Source: Onychostoma macrolepis (lineage: Eukaryota > Chordata > Actinopteri > Cypriniformes > Cyprinidae). From it: a stretch of DNA of 64,000 nucleotides. Positions 59,073 to 64,000 of this stretch are shown here, piece by piece (position 1 is the first letter of the stretch; each line of letters starts with the position of its first letter). The notes under the pieces are model-generated. The model was not told the DNA's origin. It searched no databases and worked only from the letters and a program-made list of their open reading frames with translations. The position numbers and the translations under genes are program-made. Where the stretch lies: contig NC_081171.1 of assembly GCF_012432095.1 (NCBI RefSeq), positions 9,920,395 to 9,984,394 on the forward strand. Direction: 5' to 3'.

Positions 59073-61789
59073 AGTTTTTTATATATGCGTGTATTATATA
59101 TATTAAATTATTTAATATGTATTAATATATTATTATTCTTTATATGTATGTATATGATACAGTGCTTGACAGTGATAAGCAGACTTATTGATTTGAAATA
59201 GAATGTGTCCAGTTGCAGTGCTATGGTTATTTTGCATTATAAACTGTTTTTTTTTTTTTTTTTTTTTTTAATTCAGTTGTCATACTGGAAATACCAGTGG
59301 AATGTTTAGCATTATGGAATTCAGTATTCTACGCAGGTACATTTCTACAGAAAGTTTTTTTTTTTCTTTTTCAAAAACATTGTAATGGGTCATACTAAAT
59401 AGCCCGAGTCTCATATTGTTGCGCCAGTATTTTGAATGATGCACACGTATGTTCTTGCTTACATTCTAAAGTTCATGCCATGGCTCTGTGGTACATTCAC
59501 TCTCTCATATTAGACCCTTTCCTCACTGGCACGCTGTCAGGAAGTGCATTAGATACGCTTTTCCACCTGAGTCTCTTTGTGATGTGCAGCGAACTAATAG
59601 CATCTGAATGCAGTTTCGCTGTGCTCACTTGGCTGAGGAAGAAGCTTTTGGACATCCAGTCTAAGACTGAGAGCTCCATGGGCGAGAGAGGTGGATAGGC
59701 CCAGAAACATGGCAGCCTGTGATCTCTCAGATGTCTCAAACACTTCAAAATTGCTTTGCCCACTTCAGGCAGCCTCTGCTTTCATATATCCCCCAAGAGT
59801 GTAGCACGTTGCGGATCCTTCACACTGATATGTTGCTGATTGGTTTATTTCACTCCCAGAGACCGTGTTCAGATGAATACGTCTGATTCGCTGAAAGAAA
59901 TGCATCAGCCCTCCAGTAGTTGGTTATGTCGCGATGATGTTTGTTGTTTATGGTCTAGCTGGATTTAATCAGGCTTAATTAATTGGTTTGCCCAGTTGAA
60001 TAAAGAGGAATAATTATGAGCTGCATGGCAAAGAGCAATGAGACCAGACACAAAACAAATTGCTCTGTTATTAACTTTACCCTTATGCGTTTGTTATGCT
60101 CCACGTCCACTCGTGTCTCTGAAGGTATTCTTGCATCTCTTTTTTAATTTCAAATAAAACACTTGACTGTAACGCTATATGACTTCCTAATAGGCTATTG
60201 TTTATGATGTTTCCAAGGAACTGATTGGGTTACTTGGGTAATTCCTAACCACTCCTCTGCTTCAGTGTTTTTGTAATACTGCAACCAATATGGCTTCATG
60301 AATATTAAAGCATGTTAAATTTGCTCGAAGCTGTGAGAAATATAAACTGTTAAATCTTCAGAATATACTGTCATTTAGAAATGACAAGTGCATGATTCAC
60401 ATATAAGTTACTCCGCTAATGAATAGTTCACCTGTAAATTAAAAATTGCCATGATTTACTTGTAATTCATTTGTTTTACTTTTTTAATGCTGAATTTTTT
60501 ATTTTTATTTTTTTTTATTAATTTTTTTTATTTTTTTTATTTTCAACTTCCAAGCTCTAAAAGGGGCTTCTTTTAATTGGTGAGGACATTTAGTGAATAA
60601 ATGGCTTAAACTGACAGCTTAACAGTATGAATCACCATCCACATTGGTCATATGGAAATAGCAGCTTGGTCACGCAACTAAACATCTCATTTTGTGTTTT
60701 ACGGTATAAAGAAAAATAATACGTGTCAGAAAGACTTATTTAACAGCAGATTTATTCAGCTTCCATTGCTTCTTGATACCTTTCATGGCCTTACCTGCCC
60801 AATGCCAACAACAGCCCTAATACATACACACCCTCACAAAGGCAGAGAGAACACCGAATAAATAACTATGAAAAATAAACTGCCTATCTCTCCTGGCTCA
60901 GCTGTGTGCTGCCTGGGGGCAGATGATAAATGGAAGCACAAGGCTAGAGCATCATTTGGAAGCAGAAGTATCAGTGATAAACCAGTCGGACTGGACCCCC
61001 AACAAGATACCTGGAACACCTACCTTGCATGACACCAGTACAACATCTGGGAGGCAGGACGCTTGTGTGCATGAGGGCGATAGAGAAGGAAACTGGTCTT
61101 TACGAAAACGTTAAATTTACAGAGATCATTTTCAGATTTACAGAGATCCTTCTTTTTGTCTTGAATTTGGGATTTCCTTTAAGTGCTGTGTTCTTACCGC
61201 ATGTTTATTCTTCTTCGCTTTCTCAAATCTGAATATTTAAAGGGTGCATTATTATATGAATAATGCATGCATAATTTACTGAGCTAAGTATACAGAGTCA
61301 TCTGCTGCAAGGAGGATGAGCTGGCCAAATCTTGAGCTTAGATACCATGAATCTCAGAAGCATATCTGGCAAGACAAAAATGATACCTAAACAATCCTTT
61401 CCTGCGCAATCATAAATAAACCCACTCTGCATTTGCATACTCCCACCCGTACAGGCTTTTATTGCCAGTGAAGTGGTTTTTTATTGATTGATTCAGTAAG
61501 CCTTGGTGCTGTACAAAAAGCCACAATGAACAAACAAGATGGTATTATTAATTTAGTCTTGTTTACGGTAAAGAAAATATTAACAGGTTTTTACTAAATA
61601 GATGGTATGAAATATAGTGCTTGGTATATATTATAGCTAAACATATTAATGATATCTAGGTTTGCATTTCCTGAAAGAAATACCCTGCTGGAGAGAAAAA
61701 AAAGGCTGTTTAAAACAACCTATGGTCTTCTGGTCTTCGATGATATAAGATGGTTTGCTATAGCCTTGTCAAGCTGGTTTAATCTTACC
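57737..61789. other. Noncoding DNA, AT-rich then single-copy
   Basis: Poly-A at 57893-57910. 58500-59160 is extremely AT-rich with an (AT)n at 59021-59063. Poly-T at 59247-59269. 59430-60400 and 60640-61780 look single-copy. 60420-60580 has a MITE-like start (AATAGTTCACCTGTAAATTA) and the word CCAAGCTCTAAAAGGGGCTT. No gene, RNA or paired transposon ends found. Confidence 0.5.
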
Positions 61790-61890
61790 CAGGGTTATTT
61801 TAGTATAATTGAGATACTATTATAGTTTTTAAAACATGATTTTTGAAAATTTTAAAATCTGTTTTTGCAAATAAACTTCATATATATACA

Positions 61891-63479
61891 CAGTGAGGAA
61901 AATAAGTATTTGAACACCCTGCTATTTTGCAAGTTCTCCCACTTAGAAATCATGGAGGGGTCTGAAATTGTCATCGAGGTGCATGTCCACTGTGAGAGAC
62001 ATAATCTAAAAAAAAATCCAGAAATCACAATGTATGATTTTTAACTATTTATTTGTATGATACAGCTGCAAATAAGTATTTGAACACCTGAGAAAATCAA
62101 TGTTAATATTTGGTACGGTAGCCTTTGTTTGCAATTACAGAGGTCAAACGTTTCCTGTAGTTTTTCACCAGGTTTGCACACACTGCAGGAGGGTTTTTTT
62201 CCAACTCCTCCACACAGATATTCTCTAGATCAGTCAGGTTTCTGGCCTGTCGCTGAGAAACACGGAGTTTGAGCTCCTCCAAAGATTCTCTATTGGGTTT
62301 AGGTCTGAGACTGGCTAGGCCACGCCAGAACCTTGATATGCTTCTTACAGAGCCACTCCTTGGTTATCCTGGCTGTGTGCTTCGGGTCATTGTCATGTTG
62401 GAAGACCCAGCCTCGACCCATCTTCAATGCTCTAACTGAGGGAAGGAGGTTGTTCCCCAAAATCTCGCAATACATGGCCCCGGTCATCCTCTCCTTAATA
62501 CAGTGCAGTCGCCTGTCCCATGTGCAGAAAAACACCCCAAAGATGATGCTACCACCCCATGCTTCACAGTAGGGATGGTGTTCTTGGATGGTACTCATCA
62601 TTCTTCTTCCTCCAAACACGTTTAGTGGAATTATGACCAAAAGTTCTATTTTGGTCTCATCTGACCACATGACTTTCTCCCATGACTCCTCTGGATCATC
62701 CAAATGGTCATTGGCAAACTTAAGTCGGGCCTGGACATGTGCTGGTTTAAGCAGGGGAACCTTCCGTGCCATGCATGATTTCAAACCATGACGCCTTAGT
62801 GTATTACCAACAGTAACCTTGGAAACGGTGGTCCCAGCTCTTTTCAGGTCATTGACCAGCTCCTCCCGTGTAGTTCTGGGCTGATTTCTCACCTTTCTTA
62901 GGATCATTGAGACCCCACGAGGTGAGATCTTGCATGGAGCCCCAGTCCGAGGGAGATTGACAGTCATGTTTAGCTTCTTCCATTTTCTAATGATTGCTCC
63001 AACAGTGGACCTTTTTCACCAAGCTGCTTGGCAATTTCCCGTAGCCCTTTCCAGCCTTGTGGAGGTGTACAATTTTGTCTCTAGTGTCTTTGGACAGCTC
63101 TTTGGTCTTAGCCATGTTAGTAGTTGGATTCTTACTGATTGTATGGGGTGGACAGGTGTCTTTATGCAGCTAACGACCTCAAACAGGTGCATCTAATTTA
63201 GGATAATAAATGGAGTGGAGGTGGACATTTTAAAGGCAGACTAACAGGTCTTTGAGGGTCAGAATTCTAGCTGATAGACAGGTGTTCAAATACTTATTTG
63301 CAGCTGTATCATACAAATAAATAGTTTAAAAAATCATACATTGTGATTTCTGGATTTTTTTTTTAGATTATGTCTCTCACAGTGGACATGCACCTACGAT
63401 GACAATTTCAGACCCCTCCATGATTTCTAAGTGGGAGAACTTGCAAAATAGCAGGGTGTTCAAATACTTATTTTCCTCA

Positions 63480-63482
<3 letters not shown>
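61891..63482 (-). mobile_element. Tc1-like transposon copy B, about 200-bp TIRs
   Basis: The ends are CAGTGAGGAAAATAAGTATT and its inverse. The left repeat runs 61891-62090 and the right 63279-63482. Each carries a second copy of AATAAGTATTTGAACACC at its inner edge. TA follows the right end; the left neighbour reads CA, probably a mutated TA. It lies in a TA-rich tract. It is a different lineage from copy A, with different ends and transposase. Confidence 0.9.
62103..63115 (-). pseudogene. Tc1-family transposase, multiply frameshifted
   Basis: The start is ATG at 63115-63113 (MAKTKELSKDTRDKIV...). One base short of the family frame at GGGAAATTGCC (near 63018) and again at GTGAAAAAGG, the frame recovers at 62967 and runs to 62299. 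That stretch contains the DNA-binding part (PCKISPRGVSMILRKV), MWSDETK (first Asp), a scrambled segment after it, and VFQHDNDPKHTA (second Asp). Just after WPSQS a missing base shifts the frame to a stop, so the conserved PDLNPIEN with the catalytic Glu is out of frame. Further small indels follow before the family stop at 62103-62105. The copy is dead. Confidence 0.88.

Positions 63483-63483
<1 letters not shown>

Positions 63484-63512
<29 letters not shown>
63484..63512. repeat. (TA)n at the right flank of Tc1 copy B
   Basis: About 29 bp of TA, probably part of the target tract the Tc1 inserted into. Confidence 0.85.
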
Positions 63513-63519
<7 letters not shown>

Positions 63520-63570
63520 TGTTTTTTGTTTTATGGTTTTAGTTTTGTTAGTCTTAACCCTGGTCTGACC

Positions 63571-64000
63571 AGCTGAAAAATGCCCAAAATCCCTATAAAA
63601 CTATTTATCACAGATGAGTCCGACCAGGCTTGGAGACCATTAAACTGACTCAGGCTAGTTTTTTTTCAGAAAGGAACAATAACTAGATTTGCATTTCCCG
63701 AGAAAACATCACAAGCTTAAGGCTAGTTCGCAAGAAATACCAACAAAACACAAATGGTTGTTGAATCAGTGTGAAAATGGCATTTGTGTTTCCCAAATTT
63801 TCCCCAGTTACACACTAAAGTAGAACAGCTTACTCTATTTGCACAAAATGGTAGATGTAAACTTTGTAAAACACAAGACACCGCTTTTGCATATTCACCA
63901 AAACCAGGTGGACCAGGTGATGTATCTAATTAGAAAAGTGGGTTGCATAAAGTCGATTCCCAAAATCTCTTTGCTGAAGATGTCCAAATCTCCAAGATTG
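63571..64000. other. Noncoding DNA at the window end
   Basis: No gene, repeat end or RNA signal seen. Confidence 0.5.

Larger units (their letters stand above)
61790..63562. mobile_element. Small hAT-like remnant hosting a Tc1 insertion
   Basis: The left end is CAGGGTTATTTTAGTATAAT and the right end ...GTTAGTCTTAACCCTG. The flanks ATCTTACC (61782-61789) and GTCTGACC (63563-63570) agree at 6 of 8 positions. Without the Tc1 and TA tract only about 150-180 bp remain. The same end type occurs at 30037-30401. Confidence 0.55.

Noticed and set aside
62333..63196. Plus-strand frames across the right-hand Tc1 element
   Set aside because: They are antisense shadows of the minus-strand transposase.

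Overview
The window reads as nuclear DNA of a teleost fish, most probably a cyprinid (carp, goldfish or zebrafish relative). The evidence is the repeat content: fish-type Tc1 elements, non-autonomous hAT, Harbinger-like and Kolobok-like elements, foldback MITEs, and many (GT)n, (TA)n and (GATA)n microsatellites in AT-rich sequence. No complete host protein-coding gene, tRNA or rRNA could be supported. The window looks like intergenic or deep intronic sequence. Element families were identified from termini, target-site duplications (TSDs) and remembered family features, not from a database search.

Layout. 1-16.6 kb is mostly single-copy noncoding DNA with one clean hAT element (2087-3004, perfect 8-bp TSD), a dispersed repeat (11075-11545) and MITE fragments. 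16.65-21.8 kb is a nested block: an outer hAT (16657-21802) holds an unclassified CCCACATG-ended element (16950-19610). That element itself holds a second hAT (17431-18396). A third hAT (19887-21620) lies further right and carries a foldback MITE, and a local tandem duplication overlaps the junction. 24.65-25.5 kb is a nearly identical tandem duplication built around microsatellites. 28.5-36.2 kb holds several MITEs, including two Harbinger-like copies in opposite orientation. One of those abuts the end of a Tc1-type MITE.

36.3-39.9 kb has two TTAA-flanked elements that share one TTAA. The left one keeps a decayed THAP exon, which points to the Kolobok superfamily, and is split by a 1.57-kb Tc1 element with symmetrical 201-bp inverted repeats and a broken DD34E transposase. 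39.9-46.6 kb is mainly single-copy. 46.6-51.6 kb is a repeat patchwork that includes a weak two-exon small-gene candidate (48122-48261 and 50608 to about 51345). 52.47-54.95 kb is an old tandem array of a 500-bp unit whose third copy is split by about 1 kb. 56.3-57.3 kb is a hAT in an (AT)n tract. 61.8-63.6 kb is a second Tc1 element, with a dead minus-strand transposase, inside a small hAT remnant.

How the parts relate. The only recognisable coding sequence is transposon-derived (two Tc1 transposases and one THAP exon), and all of it is broken. Several exon-like segments with good splice signals occur in single-copy DNA. They are reported as candidates only. I did not find convincing evidence of a new biological system. 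The most informative structures are the nested-insertion histories and the candidate exons.
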